From Tetrapyrgos nigripes (lineage: Eukaryota; Basidiomycota; Agaricomycetes; Agaricales; Campanellaceae): a DNA stretch of 64,000 bases. The translations under genes and the position numbers were made by a program. Positions 9,906 through 23,807 of the stretch are shown piece by piece. The stretch's first letter is position 1, and each line of letters begins with the position of its first letter. Location of the stretch: positions 225,006-289,005 of the forward strand of contig JAACJM010000107.1 in NCBI GenBank assembly GCA_013368315.1, in the 5' to 3' direction. The notes under the pieces were generated by a model, which saw only the letters and a program-made list of their open reading frames with translations, was not told the origin of the DNA and ran no database searches.

Positions 9906-11307
9906 ATCAATCAAAGGAATAGAGTGACAGAGATGAGAACAGAGCTTTGTAGCTTGAAGGACTGATCGATTGCGTGAAAAATACAAGAATGTTCAAATCA
10001 TATCGGTAGAGGTATACAAGATGAGATAAGGACTGGAACCGCACAGCAAGAAAGAGCATTGACGTTTGATGGATGGATGAATAGGTGATGATGACTACGT
10101 TTGTGTAGATGGAGAGGAAAAGGAACCGTACTATGTATCTAGAATCGTGAAAAGGTCGGACCAGCAACTAACAACCAATAAAAACGACCGGCTGCGCAGC
10201 TGCGCAGGCTGGCGCTGATTGAGACACTCGTGCCTCGGCCCAAGATAGTGCCCACTGCGGAGGGTACCTCGTTAAGATGTGGAATAGATGAACAAAGATA
10301 TTGATGAGAAGAGAAAAAGATGAATGCGCGTAACCAAGGTGTAACCAAAGAAACCAAGAAAACCAACACGAAATAGGCAAAGGAATCAGGGATGGCGATG
10401 GCCCGTGTGTGATGACAGTGACGAGCAGCACAATGGCAGAGCGTCCTATTGACTTGTCGCAAATTTTTCCGACCCAGTGATAACCTCAAACAAGGTAAAG
10501 GCACCGAGGCACCAGGAGGTTGGGGCTGAAATCCGTTCTGATACCAAAATGGCAATGATACCGAGTGAGAGGGAGTAGTAGAGCCATGTCGCCTTTAGAC
10601 GAGAAGGCAGGCACATCATCGTCACGTAGGCTGCCTCTACGCTAGCACTAGCTCGTACAGTAGTGCAGGTTACGATGTTGCCGAACACCCAGATAGAAAT
10701 CGAGGGTTGGGTATGCATCAAGGCCGGATAGCAATGACCCGCGTTGTGTATTGCTCTAGCCGTGAGTCTGAGTCGGCTGAGGCCGAGGATATATTGGGAG
10801 TTACGAGAGGCTGGGGATGTGTTTGTATAGTGGTGCATGAGTGTTTAGGCCTATTAGGCGGTGGTGGTGCTATTCGAAGTGACTGGCAGTGGGAATGGGC
10901 ATTGAGCCGTGTGCGTGGTTGACGACGAAATGAATGAGGGATACAGTATGTACGCCGTGAATTGGGAGTCGGGGTAATGGGAAGGCGCATCATGCATGGA
11001 ATCCAGGCGTTTCTTTTGGGAATTTCTGTTGAAGGTCAAACGATGCCGTTGGTAGGGTATTGGAAGGGATTGTGATGAGGCATGAATGATAGTTTGATTG
11101 CATGATTGTTAAACAAACGACATAAATATCTGGACACCTGGCTGTCGTCGCAACTAGTGAATACACATATGCATATAATGAGGACAGCAGACAATCAGCA
11201 GCAAAGACGGTGGAAGAAAAAAGAACGCCAAGGTCAGTCGCTATCGAGGGAAAACCAGCGTGCACAACTACTCACAGTAGACAGACGGAAACATTCCAGA
11301 GATACTT
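9906..11307. other. No supported gene
   Basis: Open frames on the minus strand near 10139-10838 contain hydrophobic stretches (for example LYYSLSLGIIAILV) that could be membrane segments. They change frame repeatedly without convincing splice sites, so no gene is called. The upstream exons of the frame split by the transposon may also be here. Confidence 0.3.
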
Positions 11308-12866
<1,559 letters not shown>

Positions 12867-15504
12867 GGCAAGGATGATGGGGGTAGAAGAAAAGGAGTGA
12901 AGAGACAATAAGACCGGCGTGGTTATGTACGGTTTGGTCAACAACAAGACGGCCGGATTAGGAAGTGAAATGTTTGTGAGTAAAAAGTTGAATTCGTCAT
13001 GGTGATGCATATTTCTTCACTACTACATACCACTCTTTTGGAACCCTTTGATCCGAAATACCTTGTTGACCGCAATATCTGACCTGGACAATCAGCCCAT
13101 GCACATGAATCCAACACGAACCCAAACACGAACCCGCTGTTTCCATCTGCCATCGAGCTCACTCGCTGTCACCTTGCTTGATCTATGCAGGCTGTGTCCT
13201 AGTTTCTTTGCGTATATGCAATGGCAAGCTACGCTCTCCTCCAAATATCGATCAAGTCTGAGAATCTCTATAGAACGAGCTGTGAATCCGTGCCGTAGGC
13301 TCGTAGAATAAACGCCGCGATCATTCTACAGGACCAGTGGTCCCGTCAAGCTCCATACCAGTTCAGCGGGGTTTTGGGCAAAGCTGGGCTACGTGGCAAG
13401 GTATGAGTTTACAGATAACGAGCGTACAATCGTTCTCATTTGGAAATATTGTAGGCTATAGCGGTGACATCATCGACCATGGCCACAATCTGCTATATTC
13501 CTGGTTTCTTCAAGACACTCATCACGGCTTGGCAGACGTATCTTAAACAGATGCACCGAGATCCTTCCCCGGCGGAACACACGTCCAATCCGGTGAAGCA
13601 GAGCCCTTGCCTGATACCCCTAACACTCTAACACCGTATGGCTTCGTCAAGGTACGCGATTTTCTGAGCATACATACCTCTCAACATTATTAGCTCGTAA
13701 AACACATGAAGCGCCGAATCACCCATTCCATCATTCATGTTTATATGGCTCACACTGACATGGTACGCGTAAGTAACATCCCCAGAGTTGCCTTTGTGCA
13801 GACGCTTGATGCAGATGCGTTTTCCACGACATAACCTATAGCATGATATCACAGCAATAATCATCCAATGACATTCATTGCGGCTTGAATGATGGACAAG
13901 ACGAAATGATCCTCGACTATATTCGAAGGCCTGGGTTGCAGCTATTCCATTGAAAGTTCGTTGAAGCGCATGCTTATCAACGTCTCAAAAGCAGGGCACG
14001 GTGCCACTCTGCTCTGCATACACATGCATCTATACTCGGACTGTATGGTTGTAATTACAAGACGCTCATGATTTCTGCTAGAAATCAAAAACGTTTTCAT
14101 TACTTGTCCGTCGGATTCCCAGAGGGCACAGCGGCGGTGTACGTCCAATCCCTGATGGCTGACTCATATCTGGACCCGGCGATTCAGAGGGAACGATCCC
14201 ATCCTATGTAACTCCGCTAGATCTGGGGTTGCGTGCAGTCTCAACAGCATGATTGCGAGTTGTACGAGGGCTGTAGTAAGTCGTACGTATTATGGTGTAA
14301 CTCATGAGCAGAACCCGCGCTGAGTGAGGCCAGGTATAACGGTAATAATCTATCCAATTTTCGCAGAGTGATCCTCCTACTCCCCGTCCTGAATATCCAT
14401 ACACCTCGAACCTGGGCTATCCTATAATACTGGACCTGGGGCATATGCGGCACGCTCAGCTTCCCTATCGAACTGGGGTTGACCACCATCAATGTCATGG
14501 TCAATCCTTCGGTCTTCGGATATCATTTCTGATCCTGTCGACGTTGGTCTCTCTCAGCCACAAATAAGGAAGAGGACTTGCACCGCATTGGCGGAGTTCA
14601 GTCTGGGGCATATCTCTGCATCCAGCGGCGCTCTCAATGTCGGAGTGAACAAGAATTCAGCCTTGCAACAATGTCGACAACAGTAAGCTCTGGTCCAGAC
14701 ATGGTAGGCACACTAAGCCCCTTTCAAAAGTCCGTCAGGCCCTCGAGCCTCCTTCTCCACGTCCCGCAAAATGAAATCATGAAAATCCCTTTGCAGATCA
14801 TGGCATGCTCATGGATCGGTCATATCGGTATCAGTTGGTATCCACCACTCCATAAACATTCCTGTCATGAGTCAACGAAAAGTACTTGGTGCATACGTTG
14901 TTGAGTAGATGCGTAGAAACACTCATGCATATTGCGCCGGTCGACGGTCGTCAAAGTGATTGGGAGTTGCTGGGCATCACTTTGGCAGCTTTGGCAGACG
15001 TCGTGGCTCAGGCTCACTGGGCTAACAGCAGCAGTAACGGTACATCAGCAGTACGTGCGGAGCCTGATGGATAGATAAACTTTCAAGGACTGACACAGGT
15101 CATCTAATCGGCAGCTAAAAAGTGATGGTTGTACGTCAGTGGTCGTATTTATAATTCTGTACATACATAGCAGCTAAAATGCCCGCTGACGATTACAACA
15201 ACGCTAGCAGTAGGTTATCGCTTTGTCCGTATCCCATTCCTTGGCCGCTCAACTCAGAGCACAGATTTAGCATAAGGAACATGTATTTTGATTTCTGAGC
15301 CGTTGGGGATCAGGATGTACTTACTGAGTCACAACTCTATCAATAATCATACATACAGAAGCATATTCGCTCCGGCTCGGACCTTGTCGCCCAGGCTGGT
15401 GAGACGAACAACGAACAATAGAACAGAACAAGGTATTCTCTCCACTCAGGTCCCAGGGGAACTTGATCAATCGAAGCTTGGAGTCGGAAAAAGGATTTAG
15501 CAAC
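12867..15504. other. Gene-poor stretch upstream of the MAP kinase
   Basis: The first few hundred bases should contain the kinase promoter, though no clear TATA box was seen. The rest has only scattered short open frames without motifs or splice logic. I see no RNA gene or repeat. Confidence 0.4.
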
Positions 15505-15853
15505 ATGTCAACGGGAATAATCCCAGAGGCTCAAAGACAGCTGGAAGAAAACGAGCTTATTGTGATCCATAAAAAGAATAGAAGGCCTTGGGATTGACAA
15601 CTTGAAGGTTCAGGTTCAGAAGTACACAATGAAACGGACGTCCTGAAAGAGTTGAAGGCGGAGAGGAAGGCCTCCGAGTCAGCAGGGGATCTCGACAAGG
15701 TCTCATCGTAACTCGAGAGGAAGGACGTGGAAGGCCGATTCGCGACTTGACGCGAATAGGGGCTTGAAACAATGAAGTGATTGAGGATACAGCGGCCGAA
15801 AACGATGAGATTCTGGCGAGTCAGATTGCAAATATTCGTGACTAGCTACTTCA
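15505..15853 (+). pseudogene. Decayed coiled-coil protein gene
   Basis: From ATG 15505 (MSTGIIPEAQRQLEENELIV) one frame gives Glu/Lys-rich helical sequence (DVLKELKAERKASESAGDLD, then LERKDVEGRF). It is broken by stops after RRPWD, DKVSS, GRFAT and RE, and a +1 frame continues NEVIEDTAAENDEILASQIA to a stop near 15844. The charge pattern is that of a long coiled coil. The parent family could not be named. Multiple stops and a frame change indicate a dead copy. Confidence 0.4.
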
Positions 15854-16129
15854 AGCAAGGCATAGATGTTAGCAACGAGGCTAAAACTTGAAGATAAATA
15901 TCATATGTTGCAGATCAAACCTCACTTACGCGATGGGGAAAGACTTGTGCTGATCCTCATTTCGAGAGTATGTAAATCGAAATTGCCGCACGTACTTTCA
16001 TCTGCTGCAAATGGCAAGTCCAGTGCCACAGTAAAAATGAAACCAGTAGACTAGAATAGAACAACTCCTGTCTTCTCAAAACGATGATGGCCGATACAAA
16101 TGGTGATCCACTCAGAGTGGAAGGGAGCT

Positions 16130-16588
16130 TCAAGTATACAGACTGGGGATCGACAGCCTGCATACGTGACAAGCGCTCCAATGTTCCAACATGATCGCAG
16201 GTTGGACTTTTCCCCAAAGATTCATCTCTGTAAATTTGAGTTCCATTCCAGGCCTGATGTCAGACACTGTCAATGACAGCTTGATTCGTTGAACATCTCT
16301 AGCCAGATAACACCGTGGTACTAGTATATTAGCATTGGGGAGAGTGATGTGAACCCAGCTATGCAAAACACAAAAAGTATCAGGTTCAAAAATGATCAGA
16401 TCAGCATAAGACGTTTCAAAAAAATAATTTCCAGTAGTCGGACGTTTGAAACAAGAGTATTCCCCAAAGTCATCGGAGTCGCGTCGCCACCGGTAGATAA
16501 GATGAATATCGGCACCGCATTCATCTGAGTCCGTAGGGTATCCTTGTTTAAGGAACCACATTCTAAAGCAAAAGACGCAACCTGACAC
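16130..16588 (-). CDS. Hypothetical ORF, doubtful
   Basis: A 152-codon open frame (MSGCVFCFRMWFLKQGYPTD at the start) with mixed hydrophobic and charged composition and no motif. An overlapping minus frame upstream (to 16617) could add residues. No splice partners were found, so this may be a chance frame. It is listed because it is the longest open frame between the kinase and SEC62. Confidence 0.2.
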   Translation of the reverse strand: MSGCVFCFRMWFLKQGYPTDSDECGADIHLIYRWRRDSDDFGEYSCFKRPTTGNYFFETSYADLIIFEPDTFCVLHSWVHITLPNANILVPRCYLARDVQRIKLSLTVSDIRPGMELKFTEMNLWGKVQPAIMLEHWSACHVCRLSIPSLYT

Positions 16589-16617
16589 AACCCGTCAGAA
16601 GGTTCTGATACTGTCAT

Positions 16618-17677
16618 AATGATTCGGGGTAATCGTTGATGCTTCAGCGCTGGTACCTAAGCGAGCTTTGTATAATCCAGGGCCATTTTATGATGGAAAC
16701 AGCCTGAGCAAAGGATAGTTTCTTGGGCGCCGAATCAACTTGACTTGAAGCACGCAAAGTCAGCTGGATCGCGAGCACGGTGTCAAGAAAGTTGAAAAAC
16801 TTCAAAGTGGCTGAGGCTGAGGGAAGGAAGGAGAAAAATAAAACAACTGGTACCTTGATAGTCCAGCCTCACAAAAATTTCGTTATGACTACTTGAAGTT
16901 GTTACCAGCTTGATTCTGAAACGTACTAGAAATTGTAAATGCGATCATCATACCCGACTCAGCGGGGGGGCGCTGGATCATGAGAGCCTGATTACTGATA
17001 TTTGCGGAATATGATTGTCGTGAAAGGGAGCCATAGAGCTAGTTTGGAGCTAGTAATGGCATCCGGGCTTGCTGGATCGAGAGATACGTGTAAGTATTCT
17101 TTGAGGCTCCTCGACAAGATAGCAATACGGTGCCATTTCGAGTAAGTGTACGTTTTTGACGAGCGGCCCAAGTTGTTGGAATCTAATACACTATGTTGTT
17201 GCAGCCAGTAGATTAATAACCCAGAAACACGTATCCCGGCCTTGCAAGCCCAGTACTAGTAAGGTCGGTAGCAAGTTCATGGGATACACGCCGAAGCCAT
17301 CCTAGGGTCTGTTGATTTCTTAAGACACTCGAATGAATGAAGTTTGTTGATACCTAACCTCCCTGGCCTCAGCAACCCTTGACGCCCGACCTTTCGTGAT
17401 GGACGTTGCGCAGCTGGCCACTGGCACTTCCAGCATTGTCACACCACGCGAGTGCCTGTGACAGCGTGATCGTAACGTGTCCCACTGCCACGAAATTACG
17501 GCGACACGACAGCGCATAAGCTTTCGTTTTTTCATCTTCGCCACTATCACCCCAGGTCGCCATTGGCGTGCAAAGCAGCCGGTCGTACCGTGTCCTTCCT
17601 TTTGGCTTTTCACTCCTACAAGGAACATACTGCTAGACGACTTTCCGTCCCTCTGAAGCTCAACTTTACCAACCAAA
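16618..17677. other. No gene seen; includes the SEC62 upstream region
   Basis: A few short open frames without motifs. The 17540-17677 part, with pyrimidine-rich tracts before ATG 17678, is the likely SEC62 leader. Confidence 0.4.
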
Positions 17678-18665
17678 ATGTCTATGGAACAGCAAGCCAA
17701 GTCACCTCCTGAGATAAGGAAGGTAGCGCAGTTCCTACGAAGCGGCAATGCTGGGATAAAAGTACGCGTTGGTGCTTTGAACGGGAAAAGAGTAGATTAT
17801 TTCAAGGGTGAGTTTTTCCTGAGTGCAGCGAATCCGTTGCATGAGTTTCTGAGCTGCATATCTCTTTGTTCTCAAATAGGCAAAGCCGCTATAAAGGCTG
17901 TCCTTTCACCTGCATATGCCAAGCTGAAAAATATGCCCAAAATCACCACTGAGCAAGAAGCCATAGCCGTCTTGCACGCCGTGAACGCCTTCACCTTCTT
18001 CCTGCGTGTACAACGAGGCGGACCCTCTGGCTCATCATCCTCCTCACCCAAAGCTCTGCAAATTATCCAGGACCAAAAGTTTGCAGCTGACGAGTATTAC
18101 GCTTGGTTCTATGACGGCTCGCAGTGGACGACATATGCTGGAGGTATTGCAATGGTAGCTATCATGCTTGGTGGAGTCATGTTCCCTCTTTGGCCGCCCG
18201 TGATGAGGTTAGGAGTGTGGTACCTGAGTATGGGGATGCTGGGGCTTATTGGGCTGTTTTTCGCGATTGCGATCGTGAGGTTGATATTCTATATCATAAC
18301 GGTTATTGTGGCTAGTCCGGGAATATGGATATTCCCGCAGTTATTCGCAGACGTCGGATTTGTGAGTGTCTTTCTTTTTCCTGGAGAAAGAAGTCTTCTT
18401 TTGACCTTCACTGTTCGTTTTCTAGGTCGAATCATTCATACCCCTTTGGGAATGGGATATACCCAAGAAAAAATCCAAGAAGAAGAAGGGAGACAAGAAG
18501 GGCAAGAAGGAGAAGGTCGGTGATGACATGACTGCAGCAACTGTAGAAGACGCTGCTGCTCAGGATTCAGATGCCTCAGTGAGAAGACGTGGGGCTTATA
18601 TTGAGGAGGTTCCGGATGAAGATTCCACTTCCTCGCCAGCCAATGGGACACCACTGGGCAATTGA
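17678..18665 (+). CDS. SEC62: SEC62, ER protein translocation subunit
   Basis: Exons 17678-17807, 17880-18361 and 18426-18665 give 283 residues. The N-terminal cytosolic domain (PPEIRKVAQFLRSGNAGIKV, GKRVDYFKG) matches Sec62. It is followed by two membrane segments (about 127-147 and 155-180) joined by a short loop, then a conserved NDV-like region. After the second intron comes VESFIPLWEWDIPKKKSKKK with a strongly basic stretch and a Ser/Glu-rich tail. Sec62 works with Sec63 and the Sec61 channel in post-translational import into the ER. Length and topology are normal for fungal Sec62. The basic KKKK stretch is common in the family. The first intron splits a Gly codon. Confidence 0.92.
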
Positions 18666-18836
18666 GACGAGCGCCCGTGTCCTGTGAGGGCCTATACATA
18701 CCTCGATACTTTTTATTTCCCTTCTGCATTATTTTACCTATGAACACGTATTCTCTTTTTTCCCTACGTCACTTTTAGCGCTTTGCAGAGCTGCTAAAAT
18801 TGGAGGAACGGATTATAGCGGTCCGAGGTACCTTTG

Positions 18837-18861
18837 AGAAGCTTGGAGAAAGGCTGAGAAG
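18837..18861 (+). promoter_or_regulatory. Heat-shock-element-like array upstream of the Hsp110 gene
   Basis: Consecutive 5-base units read AGAAG CTTGG AGAAA GGCTG AGAAG, close to alternating nGAAn/nTTCn with one base off (TTG) and one gap unit. It lies about 106 bp before ATG 18968. SSE1-type genes are known heat-shock-factor targets in yeast. The site is inferred. Confidence 0.4.
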
Positions 18862-18967
18862 GATCGATGTCCAAATCGGGTTCGGCAAAAAAATTGCGTT
18901 TAGACGCGCTGCAGCTTATATCTGATCCACCACTTTCCACTCACCACTCATTTCTTTCACTACCTTC

Positions 18968-21526
18968 ATGGCCGTTGTCGGTGTTGATTTTGGTACTCTT
19001 CACTCTAAAGTAAGCCGTTTTGTCTCTTTCGTCGTGGGCGACCTTGACCAACCATTTTGTTTTCTCTCAGATCGGTGTCGCAAGGCATCGCGGAATCGAT
19101 ATAATCACGAATGAAGTCTCAAATCGTGCTACACCGTGCGTTCCATTGCGCTGAATGCGTTTCGTATGTAGACTGACAGTTAGTTGTACAGGTCACTGGT
19201 AGCTTTTGGTCCAAAACAAAGAGCTATTGGTGAATCCGCAAAGACACAAGAAATTTCTAACTTCAAAAACACAATCGGGTCCTTGAAGCGGTTAGCTGGA
19301 CGCTCGCTAAACGACCCCGACATCCAGAAAGTCGAGAAGAAGTTTATCAATGCGTCTCTTGTAGATATCCAGGGCTCAGTCGGTGTGGAGGTATGTCTGC
19401 AATCATCATATCGATGGAGCGTAAAGTTGACTTTTTACTATTCCCCAGGTCAATTTCCTTGGAGAAAGACAGAAATTTTCCGCTGTGCAACTCAATGCCA
19501 TGTACCTAGGCAAACTCCGGGATATTGCTGCAAGTGAACTGAAGACCGGAGTCACAGACCTCGTCATTGCTGTCCCCGGATGGTTCACCGACGTCCAGCG
19601 GAGAGCTATTCTTGACGCAGCATCCGTAGCCGGTCTCAACGTCCTGCGACTTATCAGCGACACCACCGCCGCTGCTCTCGGATACGGTATCACCAAATCT
19701 GATCTTCCAGAACCTGAAAGCCCTAGACACGTTTGTTTCGTTGACGTCGGGCACTCAAGTATGTCTGTCGCTATCGTTGCCTTCTCAAAAGGTCAGCTCG
19801 TCGTGAAGAGCGCAGCCTACGACCGTCATTTGGGTGGCCGTGACATCGATTTCGCCCTGGTCCGTCACTTTTCAGAGGAGTTCAAGGGAAAATACAAAAT
19901 CGACGTTCTCTCAAACCCCAAAGCCACCTTCCGTCTCGCTGCAGGTTGTGAGAAGCTCAAAAAAGTTCTCTCAGCCAACGCAGAAGGCCCCATCAACGTC
20001 GAGTCCATCATGAACGACATTGACGCTTCCTCCAAGCTCTCACGCGATGAGCTTGAAGGTCTCATCGCTGACGAGCTTTCCCGTATTACCGCCCCCATCC
20101 AACAAGCCATCGCCGACTCTGGCTTGACTATCGACGAAATCGATGCCGTCGAGCTTATTGGCGGTTCAACACGTATCCCTGCCATTCGCAACCGTATCCA
20201 AACCTGCTTCCCCAACAAAACCCTTTCGACCACTCTCAACCAGGATGAAGCCGTTGCTCGCGGTGCTACCTTCACCTGTGCGATGCTCTCTCCCGTTTTC
20301 CGTGTAAGAGACTTCCACATGAACGACATTAGCCACTACCCTATCAAAGTACAATGGCAACCCACCCCTACTGACCCCGAGGAAGACACCGAGCTCTTGG
20401 TCTTTAATCCAGGCAATCCCATTCCCTCTACCAAAGTCCTTTCCTTCTCTCGCAAAGAGCCCTTCGAAATTGAGGCTGTGTACGCTGAGCCCTCTAAGCT
20501 TCCTGGAAGCATCAACCCTTGGATCAGCAAATTCACAGCGAAGGAGGTGCTACTAGATGCTTCTGGAGAGCCGGCAATTGTCAAGGTCAAGACGAGATTG
20601 AACGCTCATGGCGTTATGTCATTCGAGAGCGCCTACATCGAGACTTGGGAGGAGAGAGAGGAGCCTGCGCCAATGGATGTTGAGGGACAGGAGCCTCAAC
20701 CCCCGAAGAAGAAGAGGTTTGCTAGAAAGACGGAGATTAGATTTGTGACGGGCAATTCGTCACTTGACAAGAGTGTCGTCGAGAGTTTGAAAGAGCAAGA
20801 GAACGCGATGACTGCCAATGACAAGCTTGTCATAGATACCGAGGTACGTCCAAAGCTCGTCTTCACGCTAATTTCATACTGATAGCATTTTTTCAGGATC
20901 GCAAAAACGCTCTTGAAGAGTACGTCTACGATACTCGTGGCAAACTTGATGACCGCTATGCGGCCTTCGTCCAAGCTGAGGAAAAATCTAAGCTCCTTGC
21001 TGCTCTCCAAGAGGCCGAAGACTGGTTGTACACCGAAGAAGGCGAGGATGCTACCAAATCCGCCTACGTCAGCCGTCTGGACGCTCTCAAGCTCCTCGGC
21101 GACCCCATTGCTTTCCGCTACCGCGAACACGAAGACCGCCAACGTTCTATCGCCCAATTGCGCGAAACCCTGAATCTCTACATGACCCAGGCAACCTCTG
21201 GCGACGAAAAGTTCTCTCATATCGAGGAGAAGGACAAACAATCCGTTGTTGAAAAGGCCGCGACGATACAGAAGTGGCTTGACGACCAAATTGCAAGGCA
21301 GACGGAGAGGGCGAAGAACGTGGACCCTGTGTTGACGACGGGAGAGATTGGCAAGAAGAGGGATGAGTTGATCTACTTCGCAACTCCGATCTTTTCCAAG
21401 CCGAAGCCTAAGATACCACAAGCTACACCTACTGGCTCTGGAACTCAGACACCTCAGCAGCAGCCCGAACCACCTAAGAAGGAGGCGAAGGAGGATAAGG
21501 GGCCAACGGAGATGGATGTTGACTAG
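18968..21526 (+). CDS. SSE1: Hsp110-type chaperone / Hsp70 nucleotide exchange factor
   Basis: Exons 18968-19009, 19071-19135, 19192-19390, 19449-20843 and 20897-21526 encode 776 residues. The ATPase domain starts MAVVGVDFGTLHSKIGVARH and shows ITNEVSNRATPS, VIAVPGWFTDVQRRA, the DTTAAALGYG loop and ELIGGSTRIPA. The substrate-binding half is extended, with an acidic/Pro-rich loop (EEPAPMDVEGQEPQPPKKK). The C-terminal helical part ends KGPTEMDVD. The VDFG start without the Hsp70 GIDLGTT form, and the long C-terminal domain, mark the Hsp110/Sse group rather than canonical Hsp70. It acts in the cytosol, releasing ADP from Hsp70 and holding unfolded clients. It follows SEC62 in the same direction with a 302 bp gap. 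Confidence 0.95.
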
Positions 21527-23073
21527 ATGGTCACGGCTTGCCCTACCCCGTCTCAGTGCCCCGTTTCACTTCGGACATTGTATTGACGTCTTTGAAATGT
21601 AGAAGTTATCCTGTTTGTGTTGAGTATAATATAGAATACATGTAGTAGAATTTGTTCAAATCCACACGTGGCTATCTAGCGTATGAAGTGCTTGTGGGCC
21701 ACCGCGGCAGGACGCACCAGGAAAAGGTGCGTTTCACGAGTAGCCAACCACATCTTCACTTTCTCAATGAAAAGAACATCGAATACCTGACTGGGGACGA
21801 ACGGCAAAGTTCTTTTCAACGAGGGCAGCGGCCAGTCATGTATACGAGGACGGTTGGAAGAGGATATTGGAAACGAAATGGAGACAACTGCTGGGTAAAT
21901 ATACTTTACTGCCATAGCCTTGATCTCATAGTTTCCAATCATGGTACTTGAGACAGCCGCTTCGAGGACCTAGTATTAGTAGTAAACCCCAGACCCCCAC
22001 GACTGATTGATTTGTCGGGACAACAAAAGCTACGAAATCTGATAGCCTGAGATATACCACCTTCGTCCGCCTCGTTGTCCGTCCCTGAGAGCCCCGAGAA
22101 GACCTCTGGCACCCCTCTGTCTTCAACCCATCTTTATTTCACTGTATAACAACTAATAGCACGTGCTTCCGTGGTTTGCAAACTCTTGACTGCGTCTTGA
22201 TTTTAGAACAGTCTTCCACGTCTTTTGAGCAGAGATTATTCTTCGATTACCACACTACCAACCTAGACCCAAGCGAGAATTATTTCCACAAAAGCAGAGG
22301 GGCCTCCGTCTCAGCAATGAGTGCTCCGCGGCGTCCATTGAAGGCCGTATACGGCACGGCTGAAGAGTGCCTGTACGCGCCAATGGACAACGGAACGACA
22401 AACCGGAGCCTGGAGTACGGGCTAACATGGAGTCAATACGCGTGTAAGTAGGCCGATGGAGAGAAGGGACAAGGAAAAATGACGAAAAGACGATGAATAC
22501 GCGACCTCAAAGACAAAAAAGTAGTCCTGAACCTACCTCAGCAGGTGCTCAGCTATTGTCCAAGCCAAATGTCCCTTAGTCTCTCTTCTTCGGCCCTGTC
22601 TGCTAATATCTTCCAAAGACGCGTCGCAGGCGATGGTATGATATGAAAGCAGGGGCATCACCCAGATGTAAGTGATGCCAAAGGCTGGAAAGCTCCGAAT
22701 GCAGCGTTACTTGAAACAGGACGCGCAAAGGAACTAAAAGGGACGGGATGAGGGAGCGAGAATCAGTGGAGGTTATAGTGAGAGAGACGGTGAAAAAGAA
22801 GGATTACTCTCTCTCCCTCGAATAAACGCGGATCGACTCCCAGAAGCTGCAGCTCAAGCGAAGGATGACACCGTTCAAATCGTTCTCAAGCTTTAGCCGA
22901 CACTCAAAACAAGCACCGCACCAAGTGCAGCACTACGCAGTGTCCGTCGAGATCGTGATTTGAACACAAGTCGGCAAAATCGACTCCGACTCTTGAGACT
23001 TTGAAGGCATAAATGTTGTGAGACGATTATGTAAGCTCAAGAGTGGCGTCATGCACCTTCACCAAAACAGTCT
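21527..23073. other. Intergenic, no supported gene; contains a diverged dispersed repeat
   Basis: About 22160-22340 resembles 32148-32300 (see findings). A short open frame at 22316-22450 ends at a good donor (GT|GTAAGT), but no second exon was found, so it is not called. The rest is without motif. Confidence 0.4.
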
Positions 23074-23325
23074 TCACTGCGGGCGGCCATTGATATTTGT
23101 AGGCATTTTTGTTGGGACTTAAATTACGAAATTTTCGCACGATTTCCAGGCTGATAAAAGTCAAAGTATTTGCCGCTGAAATGCCAGATTTAAATGGAAA
23201 GCTGGCATTTCAGCGGCAAATACTGGCAAATACTTTGACTCTTATCAGCCTAGAAATTGTGCTAAAAATTCGTAATTTAAGTCCCAACAAAAATGCCTGC
23301 AAATATCAATGGCTGCCCGCAGTGA
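23074..23325. repeat. 252 bp fold-back (MITE-like) element
   Basis: The left arm from TCACTGCGGGC (23074) and the right arm ending GCCCGCAGTGA (23325) are near-perfect inverted copies of about 115-120 bp each. They include GATATTTG..GGCATTTTTGTTGGG, ATTTAAATG at the centre and two copies of GCCGCTGAAATGCCAG facing each other. The right arm has a partial duplication of GTATTTGCC. No clear target duplication was seen. It has no coding capacity. Confidence 0.75.
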
Positions 23326-23802
23326 GCTTGTTGACAACAACAACCAACAACCCGGGACCCTTGCCAATTATGACCATAACACTTCTCATCTTCCCACTTA
23401 ACCCGACAATGACACGCAGATCTTGATGCGACTTGATGTCCTCGATGAGAACCCGGTGAGTACCCGAAATGACGACTGAGGATTCGGAAAAAAAGGAGGC
23501 AGTACCACACCTTATGGAACACAAAGAACACGCAAAGTAAACCTCGCTTGGCCGGTCCTGTCCCCTTTCAGTCCAAGCTCCGTACTTGACGCAATCTTTT
23601 TCTCAAAAAACTTTTTACAAACTCTTTATCCACCGCACCGCATCCAGCTTGTTTTCACGTCCAAGCACAACGACAAGAAGCACCCCGTTCAGCGACTAGC
23701 AGGCCAGGCCACAAAAATAGCTATGATGCCACTGGCTTCCAACAGCCCCCAACTCCTATAATAATTGTATAATATAGCTCGACGTCACACTCCGTATCCT
23801 TC
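23326..23802. other. No gene seen
   Basis: Spacer between the fold-back element and the Copia insertion. No open frame or motif stands out. Confidence 0.4.
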
Positions 23803-23807
23803 TATAC

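Noticed and set aside
10139..10838. Possible multi-pass membrane protein on the minus strand
   Set aside because: Hydrophobic stretches occur in three different frames, and I could not join them with consistent splice sites.
22176..22451. 91-codon ORF ending at a consensus donor
   Set aside because: No acceptor and second exon could be found, and part of the region belongs to a dispersed repeat.
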